Both the position numbers and the translations under genes were made by a program. Below, piece by piece: positions 18,481 through 27,473 of a DNA stretch of 64,000 bases. The DNA is from Paracoccaceae bacterium (GTDB lineage: Bacteria; Pseudomonadota; Alphaproteobacteria; Rhodobacterales; Rhodobacteraceae). Where the stretch lies: the NCBI GenBank assembly GCA_020622085.1, contig JAHRYM010000001.1, positions 1,094,312-1,158,311 on the forward strand, in the 5' to 3' direction. Each line of letters begins with the position of its first letter. Within the stretch, counting starts at the first letter, position 1. The notes under the pieces are model-generated. The model saw only the letters and a list, made by a program, of their open reading frames with translations. It was not told the origin of the DNA and ran no database searches.

Positions 18481-19604
18481 GCCACAGCCCCCGCACGCGG
18501 CCCGTCCGGCACCCGGCGCCGGCGGCCCGCAATCCAGATCAGCACCACCACAAGCGCCATGCCCACACCGACACCCAGATAGTTGAGAGCCGCCGGTGCC
18601 CCCTTTTGCGCAGCACTCGCGGCGGCGTTGTCCACCATCTTGACGAAGATCAGCAGCGCCACGGCCAGACCGATCTGCCGCCAGATGCCGAAGCGGCTGT
18701 AGGTGCCCGTCAACAGGGTGACAAACCCCAGAAGCGTGGCAATGGGGGCAAGGAGCGACTGGACCAGCCGGTTGTGGATCTCGTTGAGGGCCTGTGCACG
18801 GGTGATATTCAGCGCCGCCAGTTCCACGGGCGGCGACGTCAGCAATTCCAGTGATCCAAGTTCGCCGGGGTCCGGTCGGCGCAGCGAGGTCCGGGTGAGC
18901 GCAGCGCCAAGGTCATAGGCGAAATCGGCAAAACGCGTCGTCGAAAGCTGCTTGCCGGGCTGGCGCATCATCTGCGCCATTCCGTCGAACATCACCAGCT
19001 TCGGCCCCTGGTCGCCCTTGACCAGAAGAGCGCGGTCGGCGGTGTAGATCGTCTGCACACCTTCGGCGCGGCTGTCCGAAAGGAACAGGTCGCGCAATTC
19101 TCCCGCAGGCGTCACGTCGCGGATGAAGACGGTGATCCCCGCCGCCGGGTTGATGAAGTTGCCCGGGCTGAGGAAGCGCGCGGCCAGATCACCCGATATC
19201 TCGTCGCTGCGGATCGCCAGTTGTGCGCGGCTGACCGGCACGAGCACATGGCCGAGAACCGTCATCAGGAGCGTGATGATCAACCCGAAGACCAGCGCCG
19301 GACGTGCCAGCCGGACAGGCGAGAACCCGGTTGCCTGCAACACCACGAGTTCGCTTTCGGAAGTCATGCGGTTCGTCACATAGACCGTCGCGGCAAAGGC
19401 CGAGACCGGCAGCACAAGCCAGATCACATAAGGCAGCGACAGCGCCGTGAATTCCAGGAATACCCAGGCCGATTGCCCGTCGGCGATCAATTGGTCGAAC
19501 AGCCGCACGGCCCGGTTGACCCAATAGACCGAGACAAGCACAAGCGAGAAGAAGCCGAACAGCATCATCAGTTGTGACAGGATGTATCTGTCCGACCGTC
19601 CCAC
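18477..19604 (-). CDS. lptF: LPS export ABC transporter permease LptF
   Basis: Partner permease of LptG, with the same six-helix plus jellyroll layout: SDRYILSQLMMLFGFFSLVL, the coupling segment ESELVVLQATGFSP, and three helices near the C-terminus. I choose a GTG start at 19604 because homologues begin just before SDRYILSQL; an in-frame ATG at 19658 would add 18 unrelated residues. It heads the lptF-lptG-lptD-surA-pdxA-rsmA operon and is divergent from pepA. Confidence 0.9.
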   Translation of the reverse strand: MGRSDRYILSQLMMLFGFFSLVLVSVYWVNRAVRLFDQLIADGQSAWVFLEFTALSLPYVIWLVLPVSAFAATVYVTNRMTSESELVVLQATGFSPVRLARPALVFGLIITLLMTVLGHVLVPVSRAQLAIRSDEISGDLAARFLSPGNFINPAAGITVFIRDVTPAGELRDLFLSDSRAEGVQTIYTADRALLVKGDQGPKLVMFDGMAQMMRQPGKQLSTTRFADFAYDLGAALTRTSLRRPDPGELGSLELLTSPPVELAALNITRAQALNEIHNRLVQSLLAPIATLLGFVTLLTGTYSRFGIWRQIGLAVALLIFVKMVDNAAASAAQKGAPAALNYLGVGVGMALVVVLIWIAGRRRRVPDGPRAGAVA

Positions 19605-19769
19605 GCCCGCGCCCTTGCCCAATACGCGCCATCCGGCTTTTGACCGGCAGCGCGCCACCTTGTTTTCCTTTCCCTAACCCAAAGCCGTGAACGGGGAAAC
19701 TGCTATCTGGCCAAGGCGGTGGGGCTTCGCTAGGGTCCGCCGATATCCTGCCCACCGGAGCCGCGCCCC

Positions 19770-21230
19770 ATGACCACGCCCATCGCCCCCGATTTCCGCC
19801 TGCCCGATCTTGACGCGCTCTTGCAGGCCAGGGGCCGGATTGCGCTGATCGTGGCCGATGCCGCCAAGCCGGACGCGATATTGCGCAAGCTTGACCGGGT
19901 GATGCGGGGTGCGCTGTCGCGCTGTCTGGAAAGCCCTGCCTTTGCCAAGCTGAAACCGGGCGAGGGGATCGACCTGGCCTGGCCCGCCGGGCTTCAGGCC
20001 GAAGCGGTGGCGGTGATTTCCCTGCCCAGGGGCGCCAGCACCGAGGAGGCCCGCAAGGCGGGGTCTTTCCTTGGCCGGGCGCTGGGCCAGCCGGGCGGGA
20101 TGATCCTCGCCGCGCACCCAAAGGTGGCCGAGATCGCCTTTGGCGCGGTGATGCGCGCCTATGCCTTCGACTACCATACCGGCGAGAAGCCCGCGAAAGG
20201 CGGCATCACCGTCATGTCGCCCGCGCCCGACAGGGCCGGTGCGGCCTGGGCGCCGCTTGCCGCTGTGGCTTCGGGCGTGTTCTTCACCCGCGATCTGGTG
20301 AACGAACCTGCCAACATCCTGACCACGACCGAATTTTCCGACCGTCTGGAGGGCTTGCGCGATCTTGGCGTCGAGGTCGAGGTGCTGGACGAGCCTGCGC
20401 TTGATCGACTGGGGATGCGCGCACTTCTGGGCGTGGCGCAGGGGTCGGAAAGCCCGGCCAAGGTCGTGGTGATGCGCTGGCAGGGCGGCGGCGATCAGAC
20501 GCCGCTGGCGCTGGTCGGCAAGGGCGTGGTTTTCGACACCGGCGGCATCTCTCTCAAACCCGGGGCGGGGATGGAGGAGATGACGATGGACATGGGCGGC
20601 GCGGGCGTCGTGGCGGGCGTCATGCGGACGCTTGCGCTGCGCAAGGCGCGGGCCAATGTCGTGGGGCTGGTGGGCCTTGTCGAGAACATGCCCGATGGCC
20701 GAGCCCAGCGTCCGGGCGATATCGTCCGGTCGATGAAGGGCGACACGATCGAGGTGATCAACACCGATGCGGAAGGGCGGCTCGTGCTGGCCGACGTGCT
20801 CTGGTATGCGCAGGACCGCTTCAAGCCTGCCGCGATGATCGACCTTGCGACGCTGACCGGGGCGATCGTCGTCGGCCTCGGCCACGAAAACGCGGGCGTG
20901 TTTTCGAATGACGACGCGCTCTGCAACGCTTTCCTTGCCGCCGCGAAAGCGGAAGGCGAGGGCGCATGGCGGATGCCGATGGGGCCGGGCTATGACGCGC
21001 TGTTGAAATCGCGTCTGGCCGACATGCGCAATTCCTGCGGGCGCCCGGCCGGATCTATCACGGCCGCGCATTTCCTGCGTCGCTTCGTGAAGGACGAAAC
21101 CCCTTGGGTCCATCTGGACATCGCGGGCGTGGCGCTTCTGTCCACGGGCAATGTGCTGGCGCCCAAAGGTGCTACCGGCTGGGGCGTGATGGCGCTTGAC
21201 CGGCTGATCCGCGACCGGTTCGAAGCCTGA
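19770..21230 (+). CDS. pepA: Leucyl aminopeptidase (M17)
   Basis: A cytosolic, di-metal aminopeptidase that removes N-terminal residues from peptides. The 486-residue protein has the variable N-terminal domain and the conserved catalytic C-terminal half, with GKGVVFDTGGISLKP, the strictly conserved NTDAEGRLVLAD signature and DLATLTGAIVVGLG. Divergent from lptF, as in many proteobacteria, and followed by holC with a one-base stop/start overlap. Confidence 0.96.
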   Translation: MTTPIAPDFRLPDLDALLQARGRIALIVADAAKPDAILRKLDRVMRGALSRCLESPAFAKLKPGEGIDLAWPAGLQAEAVAVISLPRGASTEEARKAGSFLGRALGQPGGMILAAHPKVAEIAFGAVMRAYAFDYHTGEKPAKGGITVMSPAPDRAGAAWAPLAAVASGVFFTRDLVNEPANILTTTEFSDRLEGLRDLGVEVEVLDEPALDRLGMRALLGVAQGSESPAKVVVMRWQGGGDQTPLALVGKGVVFDTGGISLKPGAGMEEMTMDMGGAGVVAGVMRTLALRKARANVVGLVGLVENMPDGRAQRPGDIVRSMKGDTIEVINTDAEGRLVLADVLWYAQDRFKPAAMIDLATLTGAIVVGLGHENAGVFSNDDALCNAFLAAAKAEGEGAWRMPMGPGYDALLKSRLADMRNSCGRPAGSITAAHFLRRFVKDETPWVHLDIAGVALLSTGNVLAPKGATGWGVMALDRLIRDRFEA

Positions 21231-21712
21231 TGGCCGCCGCCACCCGCTTTTACCACCTGACCTACAGCGGCGTCGATCAGACCCTTGCGACGCTGATCGA
21301 CCGTTCGCTTGCGGCGGGCTGGCGGGTGGTGGTGCGGGGCGGCAATCCTTCGCGGCTGGAAGAGATCGACCGCGCGCTCTGGACAGGCAGCGACGACGGC
21401 TTCCTGCCCCACGGCCTGTCGGGCGGCCCGCATGACGCGCTGCAACCGGTGCTGCTGACCGATGGGCCCGCGATCCCCAACGCCGCCCAGTGCCTGATGG
21501 CCGTCGATGGCGCCGAAGTGGCTGCCGAAGATTGCGCCGGGCTGGAACGGGTCTGCATCCTGTTTGACGGCAACGACCCCGAAGCCCTGTCCCGCGCGCG
21601 GACACAGTGGAAGGCCTTCACCACGGCTGGAATTGCCGCCGAATACTGGAGCGAGGACTCCGGGCGCTGGCAGATGAAGTCCTCGACCGCGCCGAAGACG
21701 CCTGATGCCTAG
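21230..21712 (+). CDS. holC: DNA polymerase III subunit chi
   Basis: The chi subunit links the clamp-loader complex to single-strand DNA-binding protein. The 160-residue protein has the family N-terminus (FYHLTYSGVDQTLATLIDR) and the WTGSDDGFLPHG and VCILFDGND blocks. Its ATG overlaps the pepA TGA by one base, so the two are coupled. It ends four bases into the convergent retropepsin gene. Confidence 0.92.
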   Translation: MAAATRFYHLTYSGVDQTLATLIDRSLAAGWRVVVRGGNPSRLEEIDRALWTGSDDGFLPHGLSGGPHDALQPVLLTDGPAIPNAAQCLMAVDGAEVAAEDCAGLERVCILFDGNDPEALSRARTQWKAFTTAGIAAEYWSEDSGRWQMKSSTAPKTPDA

Positions 21713-22284
21713 CGCTTCAGCACGATCCGGTCGCGGGTGAAGGTCACCTCATAGCGCGACAGGTAATCCATCCCGAGAAGCGACACATCAAGGTTGCCGC
21801 CGATCACCACGGCGGGCACGTTGCGGTCACGGAAGTTGCCCAGCACGACGCTGTCAAGCCGCAGCGATGCCGTGGGAACCATGCCATTCGCCGTCTGGCT
21901 TTGCCCGGTGAAGACCAGCGCGCCCGTGTCGATCCCGGCCAGCCGCGCATCCGCCCGGGTCAGCGCGATGCCCGTGGCTCCGGTGTCGATGACGAACAGG
22001 ATCGGCGCCCCGTTCACTGCCACATTCACATAGAAATGCCCGTCCTCGGACACCGGAATATCGATCTCGGTCGCACTGATCCGGGCGGCGCCGGGAACGA
22101 TCTGGCGTTGCAGGTCGCCCCAAAGCCCCCGCGCGGCAATCACGCCCAGGAAGATCATCGCCCAGATGGCCAGTTGCTGCACGGTCTTGCCAAGGGACTG
22201 CCGGTTGCCGAAGAACAGCGCCCCGACCACAGCCACCAACAGCACCACAAGATAAATCACCCGAAGGGACTGGTCCGCGCTCAT
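21709..22284 (-). CDS. Membrane-anchored retropepsin-like aspartic protease (clan AA, TIGR02281 type)
   Basis: A 191-residue protein with an N-terminal TM region (about 8-50) and a single retropepsin-like domain. The catalytic triad sits in LFVIDTGATGIAL, with the flap-like VNVAVNGAPI strand before it and LLGMDYLSRYEVTF near the end. Such half-size aspartic proteases act as dimers. The substrate is unknown. It lies four bases after marC, in the same direction, and converges with holC. Confidence 0.85.
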   Translation of the reverse strand: MSADQSLRVIYLVVLLVAVVGALFFGNRQSLGKTVQQLAIWAMIFLGVIAARGLWGDLQRQIVPGAARISATEIDIPVSEDGHFYVNVAVNGAPILFVIDTGATGIALTRADARLAGIDTGALVFTGQSQTANGMVPTASLRLDSVVLGNFRDRNVPAVVIGGNLDVSLLGMDYLSRYEVTFTRDRIVLKR

Positions 22285-22287
22285 GCC

Positions 22288-22917
22288 TCAGCCTGCCCAA
22301 CCCGAAATCATTCCGGTGCCCTTGATCCCGTCCAGAACGAACTGCACCGAAAGTGCGGCCAGCAGCATCCCCAGAAGCCGGGTGATGACGACGATCCCGG
22401 TCCGGCCAAGCGCCCGGGCGATGTAGCTGGAGGCAAGGAAGAACAGGAAGGTCAGCAGCACCACCACGACCATCACCAGATGGACAGAGGCCACATGCGC
22501 CCAGGTCTGGTTTTGCGTGTTCGCCAGCAGGATCATCGTGGTGAAGGCGCCGGGGCCGGCAATCAGCGGCGTGGCCAGCGGAAAGACCGAAGGATCATGC
22601 TCGGGGTCGCCGTGCTGGCCCTCGCGCCGCTGCGTGCGGCGTTCGAACAGCATGTCGAGCGCGGTTGCGAACAGCAATATCCCGCCAGAAATGCGGAAGG
22701 CGGGCATCGAGATCCCGACCGCACCCAGGATCCGGTCGCCCAAGAGCCCGAAAAGCGTCAGCAGGATCACGGCGATCACGCAGGACCGCAGCGCCATCCG
22801 ACGCTTGTGCGCCTCGTCCATGCCATGTGTCAGGGCAACGAACAGCGGCGCCAGCGCGATCGGGTCGATGATCACGAACAAGGTGACGAAGGTGCTCAGG
22901 TAGAACGCCGGATCCAT
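22288..22917 (-). CDS. MarC/UPF0056 family integral membrane protein
   Basis: A 209-residue six-helix membrane protein. VTLFVIIDPIALAPLFVALT at the N-terminus and the RISGGILLFATALDMLF segment are typical of the MarC family. MarC was once tied to multiple antibiotic resistance, but that link was withdrawn and the function is unknown. It is adjacent to the protease gene (3-bp gap), suggesting cotranscription. Confidence 0.88.
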   Translation of the reverse strand: MDPAFYLSTFVTLFVIIDPIALAPLFVALTHGMDEAHKRRMALRSCVIAVILLTLFGLLGDRILGAVGISMPAFRISGGILLFATALDMLFERRTQRREGQHGDPEHDPSVFPLATPLIAGPGAFTTMILLANTQNQTWAHVASVHLVMVVVVLLTFLFFLASSYIARALGRTGIVVITRLLGMLLAALSVQFVLDGIKGTGMISGWAG

Positions 22918-22995
22918 CGCAAACCCTTCCCTTGCCTCATCTCCTTGCTCACGCTTCGGTCGTGGTTATGCAAGGGAAATCCTGCGGGGCAGCCG

Positions 22996-24837
22996 TCAGG
23001 CCTGCGCCAGTTCCAGCTTTTCGGCGGCCTTCATCCACATCTCCTCGGCACGGTCCAGACCTTCCATCACCTCGGCATATTTCTTCTGCCAGACGATGGC
23101 CTCGCCAGGGCGTTCGTAAAGCTCGGGGTCGGCCAGTTTCACCGCCAGCTTGTCGCGCATGTCATTGAGCTTCGCGACACGCTCCTCGCATTTGCGAATC
23201 TCGCTCCGCAGCGCCTGAAGGGCCTCGCGCGAGGGTTTCGGGGCCTTTTCCTTCGGCTTTTCGGGCTTTTGCGGTTCGTCCCCGGCCAGCAATTCGCGCC
23301 GGTAGCTTTCCAGATCGCCCTGATAGGGCGCCACCCCGCCACCCTTCACCAGCCACAACCGGTCGGCCACCAGCCCCAAAAGATGCATGTCATGGCTGAC
23401 CAGCACCACCGCGCCGGAATATTCGGTCAGCGCCGTCACCAGCGCCTCGCGGCTTTCGATGTCGAGGTGGTTGGTCGGTTCGTCGAGGATCAGCAGATGC
23501 GGCGCGTCGATGGTCGCCAGCAGCAGCGACAGCCTCGCCTTCTGCCCGCCCGACAGCCGCCCGACGACGGTCTCCGCCTGATCGGCACCAAGGCCGAAGC
23601 CCGCGAGCCGGGCGCGAAGCCGAGGCTGGCCTTCCGCGGGGCGCAGCCGCTGGATGTGCTGCAAGGGCGTTTCGTCCAGATACAGCTCATCCACCTGATG
23701 CTGGGCGAAATAGCCGATCCTCAGCTTCGAGGACCGCACCACCTTGCCGTCGATGGGCGCAAGCTTGCCCGCCAACAGCTTCGACAGCGTGGACTTGCCC
23801 TCGCCGTTGCGGCCCAGAAGGGCGATCCGGTCGTCCTGGTCGATCCGCAGCGACAGGCGCCGCAAGACCGGTTTGCCGTCATAGCCGACCGACACGCCAT
23901 CCATCGTGATGATCGGCGGCGACAAGGGTTCCGGCACGGGGAAAGTGAAGACCTGCTTCTTCGCTTCTTCCGGCGCCATGATCGGCGTCATCTTTTCCAG
24001 CATCTTGACGCGGCTTTGCGCCTGCACGGCCTTCGATGCCTTGGCCTTGAAGCGGTCGACGAAGCTTTGCAGATGGGCGCGCCGCGCCTCCTGCTTCTTG
24101 GCCTCTGCCGCCTGCACGGCGCGCTGTTCGGCGCGCTGGCGGGCGAACTGGTCATAGGGGCCGGACCAGAGCGTGAGCTTGCGGTTTTCCAGATGCAGGA
24201 TCGAGCCCACGGCGCGGTTCAGCAACCCCCGGTCGTGGCTGATGATGAGGACCGTATGGGGATACTTGGCCAGATAGCTTTCAAGCCAAAGCGCACCTTC
24301 CAGATCGAGGTAGTTGGTCGGTTCGTCCAGCAACAGCAGATCGGGCTGCGCGAACAGCACCCCCGCCAGCGCCACCCGCATCCGCCACCCGCCCGAGAAA
24401 TCGGAACATGGCATCAGCGTTTCTTCCGGCGTGAAGCCCAGGCCCTTCAGGATCGAACTGGCGCGGCCCTCGGCCGACCAGGCGTCGATATCGGCCAGCC
24501 GGTGCTGGATGTCGGCGATCCGGTGCGGGTCGGTGGCGGTTTCGGCCTCGGCCATCAGGCTCGCGCGTTCGGTATCGGCAGCAAGCACCGTATCCAGCAG
24601 CGAGGTCGAGGAGGAGGGCACTTCCTGCGCCACGCCGCCGATCCTTGAGCGGGCCGGCACGGAAATCTCGCCACCCTCCAGCGCGATCTCGCCGCGGATC
24701 AGGCGGAAGAGCGTGGTCTTGCCGGTGCCGTTCTGGCCGACAAGGCCGACCTTGTGGCCGGTGGGAATCGTGGCCGAAGCGCCTTCGAACAGGGGCCGGC
24801 CTTCGACGGAATAGGTGATATCGGATATCCGCAGCAT
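22996..24837 (-). CDS. ABC-F family ATP-binding protein
   Basis: A soluble, duplicated ABC ATPase of 613 residues without membrane domains, so a translation-type ABC-F factor rather than a transporter. Domain 1 has GQNGTGKT and LLLLDEPTNYLDLE; domain 2 has GRNGEGKS and [15 protein letters not shown] linker of about 80 residues lies between them, and a charged coiled-coil tail (about 520-613) follows. The architecture resembles YheS/Uup. Start MLRISDITYS at 24837. Ribosome-targeted function is inferred from family. Confidence 0.9.
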   Translation of the reverse strand: MLRISDITYSVEGRPLFEGASATIPTGHKVGLVGQNGTGKTTLFRLIRGEIALEGGEISVPARSRIGGVAQEVPSSSTSLLDTVLAADTERASLMAEAETATDPHRIADIQHRLADIDAWSAEGRASSILKGLGFTPEETLMPCSDFSGGWRMRVALAGVLFAQPDLLLLDEPTNYLDLEGALWLESYLAKYPHTVLIISHDRGLLNRAVGSILHLENRKLTLWSGPYDQFARQRAEQRAVQAAEAKKQEARRAHLQSFVDRFKAKASKAVQAQSRVKMLEKMTPIMAPEEAKKQVFTFPVPEPLSPPIITMDGVSVGYDGKPVLRRLSLRIDQDDRIALLGRNGEGKSTLSKLLAGKLAPIDGKVVRSSKLRIGYFAQHQVDELYLDETPLQHIQRLRPAEGQPRLRARLAGFGLGADQAETVVGRLSGGQKARLSLLLATIDAPHLLILDEPTNHLDIESREALVTALTEYSGAVVLVSHDMHLLGLVADRLWLVKGGGVAPYQGDLESYRRELLAGDEPQKPEKPKEKAPKPSREALQALRSEIRKCEERVAKLNDMRDKLAVKLADPELYERPGEAIVWQKKYAEVMEGLDRAEEMWMKAAEKLELAQA

Positions 24838-24904
24838 GACGCGCCGCATATCAGAGCCGCCCGGACAGGGAAAGCGCGCCGCCGCGCCTTTCTCTGTAGA
24901 TATG

Positions 24905-24935
24905 CATCTCTTTTGCCCAAATACTCATGCCCCAC
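24905..24935 (-). repeat. Single copy of the dispersed GAGTATTTG-GCAAA motif upstream of ndk
   Basis: Read on the minus strand: GCATGAGTATTTGGGCAAAA followed by GAGATGC. It shares the AGTATTTGxGCAAA core with the copies at 12741-12819 and 40659-40693. It lies in the 227-bp gap between the ABC-F gene and ndk, in which nothing else is apparent. Confidence 0.55.
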
Positions 24936-25064
24936 CCAAGGCCCCGCGATGCCCTGGGGCGCCCGGGGCACCTTTTCAAGCGATCCATGCCATGCTAGCA
25001 GGCGCGCGATCTTCTCCCGCGCCGGGCGCCTGTCGTCCGCGCGCCCAACCAAAGGTGACCAGCC

Positions 25065-25487
25065 ATGGCGATCGAACGCACCCTTTCCATCATCAAGCCC
25101 GACGCGACCCGCCGCAACCTGACCGGCAAGATCAACGCCAAGTTCGAGGACGCGGGCCTGCGCATCGTCGCGCAAAAGCGCATCCACCTGTCGCTTGCAC
25201 AGGCCGGCAAGTTCTACGAGGTCCACAAGGACCGTCCCTTCTTTGGCGAACTGACCGAATTCATGGCTTCCGAGCCGGTCGTCGTGCAGGTGCTGGAAGG
25301 CGAAGGCGCCATCGCGAAGAACCGCGACGTGATGGGCGCGACCAACCCGGCCAACGCGGCCGAAGGCACGATCCGCAAGGAATTCGCGCTGTCGGTCGGC
25401 GAAAACTCGGTCCACGGCTCGGATGCGCCGGAAACCGCTGCGCAGGAAATCGCCTTCTTCTTCTCGGGGCTTGAGCTGGTCGGCTGA
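25065..25487 (+). CDS. ndk: Nucleoside diphosphate kinase
   Basis: Ndk balances NTP pools by transferring the gamma-phosphate through a phosphohistidine. The 140-residue protein starts [15 protein letters not shown], has [13 protein letters not shown], the [18 protein letters not shown] nucleotide-binding stretch and the active-site histidine in [11 protein letters not shown]. Length and sequence are normal. AAGGTG lies before the ATG; a rho-independent terminator follows. Monocistronic. Confidence 0.97.
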   Translation: MAIERTLSIIKPDATRRNLTGKINAKFEDAGLRIVAQKRIHLSLAQAGKFYEVHKDRPFFGELTEFMASEPVVVQVLEGEGAIAKNRDVMGATNPANAAEGTIRKEFALSVGENSVHGSDAPETAAQEIAFFFSGLELVG

Positions 25488-25512
25488 TCGGCCCTGGCAA
25501 CCGGATGACAGG

Positions 25513-25540
25513 AAGGGCGCCCTTCGGGGCGCCTTTTTCA
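25513..25540 (+). terminator. Rho-independent terminator after ndk
   Basis: GGGCGCC, loop CTTCG, GGGCGCC-type arm, then TTTTT. Begins 26 bases after the ndk stop. Confidence 0.8.
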
Positions 25541-25873
25541 TCTGCGCCGTCGCCCGGCGCCGAGCTCGTCCAGTATCCTTTCGATGCCCTCGGGCAGGCC
25601 GTCGCGGGCCAGCCGCGCCTTCAATGCGTCGAATCGCTCGCGCAGGGCGGTCTTCTCCTCGCCCCGGCAATCGTTCCAGGGCCGGCCCTGCAGCCCCATG
25701 ACCAGAACGTAATATCCGATGAAATGCGGTCGCTCGCCATTCTGCAGCAGCCGCAGATAGGCCTCATCCGGACCCATCGCGCGCAGTTCCTCGGCGCTGG
25801 TGATGCCTGCTCGCCTGAATGCCCGCTCGGATGCCGGGCCAAGGTTGGGAATCGTCGAGATGGGGCGTGCCAT
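25538..25873 (-). CDS. TfoX/Sxy C-terminal-domain protein (helix-hairpin-helix)
   Basis: A 111-residue protein that consists of the TfoX C-terminal domain only: PISTIPNLGPASERAFRRAG and TSAEELRAMGPDEAYLRL form helix-hairpin-helix-like elements. In enteric bacteria full-length Sxy/TfoX co-activates competence genes with CRP. Here the N-terminal domain is absent, so a competence role is only a possibility. It converges with ndk, ending inside the ndk terminator. Confidence 0.8.
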   Translation of the reverse strand: MARPISTIPNLGPASERAFRRAGITSAEELRAMGPDEAYLRLLQNGERPHFIGYYVLVMGLQGRPWNDCRGEEKTALRERFDALKARLARDGLPEGIERILDELGAGRRRR

Positions 25874-26013
25874 GGCTGCAATGCTATGCGCAGCCCCTGC
25901 ACGATCAAGCCCCCGGGGTTATGACCCCAGGTGCCGGCCGAGGTGCTGGTGTCCAGATCACATAGCCGCCCACAACCCGCTGAACGGGCTGCCGCCAAGC
26001 GATGATCCGCGAT

Positions 26014-26232
26014 TCAGATCGCGGCCCAGTCGGTATAGCGGGTAGGCTTGCGGTTCTGCGAATCGCGGGCGTCCTGGCCCTGCTGTTGCAGCGCCGCCCC
26101 GTCCTGCTGACCCTGACCGGACTGTTGCCCGATCTGCTGGCTGACGTCCTGCCCGTGCTGCCGGCCCTGTTGCTGGCCCTGCGGCTGCTGTGCCTGGGCT
26201 GCAACGCCGCCCATCTGCGTCACTCGTGTCAT
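26014..26232 (-). CDS. Small Gln-rich hypothetical protein
   Basis: Possible 72-residue protein starting MTRVTQMGGVAAQAQQPQGQ and ending TRYTDWAAI. About a third is glutamine, mostly as QGQQ/QQG runs, so it should be disordered. GAGGAC lies 6 bases before the ATG at 26232, favouring a real gene. No known domain. It lies downstream of, and in line with, the Rrf2 regulator gene (121-bp gap). Confidence 0.45.
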   Translation of the reverse strand: MTRVTQMGGVAAQAQQPQGQQQGRQHGQDVSQQIGQQSGQGQQDGAALQQQGQDARDSQNRKPTRYTDWAAI

Positions 26233-26353
26233 CTTTGTCCTCAGGCGGGGAAACCGCCTTCCCTTGCTACGCTGCTCGACCCTGCCACGTTCTGGTGGCT
26301 TGGGTTCGACCGAGATATGGCGGCCGAAAGGCAGCGTCAAGCATGACGGCGCG

Positions 26354-26818
26354 TCAGGCCGGACAGACAAGCGATTGTGACGCATTTCCGAGACTCAGAA
26401 GCTGGTCAAGGCCTTGGTTGTTCACCACCAGGTCCGCAAGAGTCACCCGATCAAGCGTCGCATAGAAGCTTTCGACGGCCACGGCCAACGCCGGCTTCAG
26501 CAGGCAGGTCTCGATCAGGGGGCAGGTATTGCCCTGGGCGGCGAAACATTCGGCAAAGGGCGTGCCGCCTTCGAAGGCGCGGAACACCTCGCCCACGCTG
26601 ATCGCTTTGGCCGGGCGGGCCAGACGGATGCCACCGGCGCGTCCGCGCTGCGTATCCAGGTATCCAAGCTGGCCCAGCGTGTTCACGACCTGCGCCAGAT
26701 GGTTTTCGGATGCGTTGCAGCAGAGCGCGATTTCGTGCCGCCGCACGATCTGCCCGTCATTGACCGCGCAGGCCATCAGGGTCCGCATGGCAAGGTTGGT
26801 TCTCATCGTCAGTCGCAT
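26354..26818 (-). CDS. Rrf2-family Fe-S transcriptional regulator (NsrR/RirA-like)
   Basis: A 154-residue Rrf2 regulator. The N-terminal winged helix reads MRLTMRTNLAMRTLMACAVN and SENHLAQVVNTLGQLGYLDT, with RGRAGGIRLARP as the wing. Three cysteines in ECFAAQGNTCPLIETC (C-x7-C-x5-C) are the likely Fe-S ligands. TLDRVTLADLV at the C-terminus resembles NsrR, the nitric-oxide sensor; the cysteine spacing is close to RirA, so the effector is open. GGAGG precedes the start. An FNR-type box is 54 bp upstream. Confidence 0.88.
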   Translation of the reverse strand: MRLTMRTNLAMRTLMACAVNDGQIVRRHEIALCCNASENHLAQVVNTLGQLGYLDTQRGRAGGIRLARPAKAISVGEVFRAFEGGTPFAECFAAQGNTCPLIETCLLKPALAVAVESFYATLDRVTLADLVVNNQGLDQLLSLGNASQSLVCPA

Positions 26819-26871
26819 GGTAATCCTCCATCCAGTTTGCCTGTTTCTAGGGCATGGTGGAGGGCCTCGCC

Positions 26872-26885
26872 TTGATAAAGATCAG
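26872..26885. promoter_or_regulatory. FNR/Dnr-type binding site upstream of the Rrf2 gene
   Basis: TTGATAAAGATCAG matches the consensus TTGAT-N4-ATCAA at 9 of 10 defined positions. It lies 54-67 bp upstream of the Rrf2 start and 18 bp past the stop of the DUF4202 gene. Confidence 0.55.
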
Positions 26886-26903
26886 ATGAACCTTTTTTCG
26901 AGG

Positions 26904-27473
26904 TCACTCCCGAAAGGCTGAGGCCAGGCTTTCGGGCAGGTCGAAATCCGACAATGCGCGGGCGCGGCCCCGGGACGACATCTTGCGGGCGGTCTTCTGG
27001 ACGATGCGTGAGATGTCGCTTTCGTCGTGGCTTGCGGCGAAGGGCAGGAAATACCAGCGCAGGAAGGTCAGGCAGGCCACATCTTCCAGCGCCTGCACAT
27101 CCGGATCGTGTTTGATGCCTTCCTTGCGCAGCATCCGGCCGACCCGTTCGGCCTCTGCCCCCCCAAAGCCTGACGCTTCCATGATTTCGGCCACGCGGGT
27201 TGCGTGGAAGGCGCCCAGATCGCGCCGCCAGGCCAGATAGCCCTCCCGGCCTTCGGGATAGGACGCGCGGGGCGAGGTCCAGCGTTCGATGTGCTGGCCG
27301 CGCACGGCAACCTGCAAGAGGTCGGATGCATCGGGGATCAGCCGCGCCAGTTCGTTGCTCATCCGCTGGCCGTAAAGAAGCGCCTCGGGCGTGCCGTCGG
27401 CGGCGTGGTTCGAGTCGGTGGCATTGGCCTTGTCGATGGCTGCAAGGGTGGTGGACAGGCGGTCTGTGGACAT
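26904..27473 (-). CDS. DUF4202 domain-containing protein
   Basis: A 189-residue protein that matches the DUF4202 family over its full length. Conserved blocks are AVRGQHIERWTSPRASYP, EGREGYLAWRRDLGAFHA and VGRMLRKEGIKHDPDVQALE. The His-x-x-Arg-Trp and the Glu/Asp-rich helices recall HD-type metal-dependent hydrolases, but no activity is established. It is in line with and upstream of the Rrf2 gene, with the FNR-type box between them, so it is probably a separate unit. Confidence 0.82.
   Translation of the reverse strand: MSTDRLSTTLAAIDKANATDSNHAADGTPEALLYGQRMSNELARLIPDASDLLQVAVRGQHIERWTSPRASYPEGREGYLAWRRDLGAFHATRVAEIMEASGFGGAEAERVGRMLRKEGIKHDPDVQALEDVACLTFLRWYFLPFAASHDESDISRIVQKTARKMSSRGRARALSDFDLPESLASAFRE

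Noticed and set aside
21901..24648. A 915-codon open frame on the plus strand
   Set aside because: It is antisense to the MarC and ABC-F genes, lacks any domain and has the low-complexity composition of a GC-rich shadow frame.
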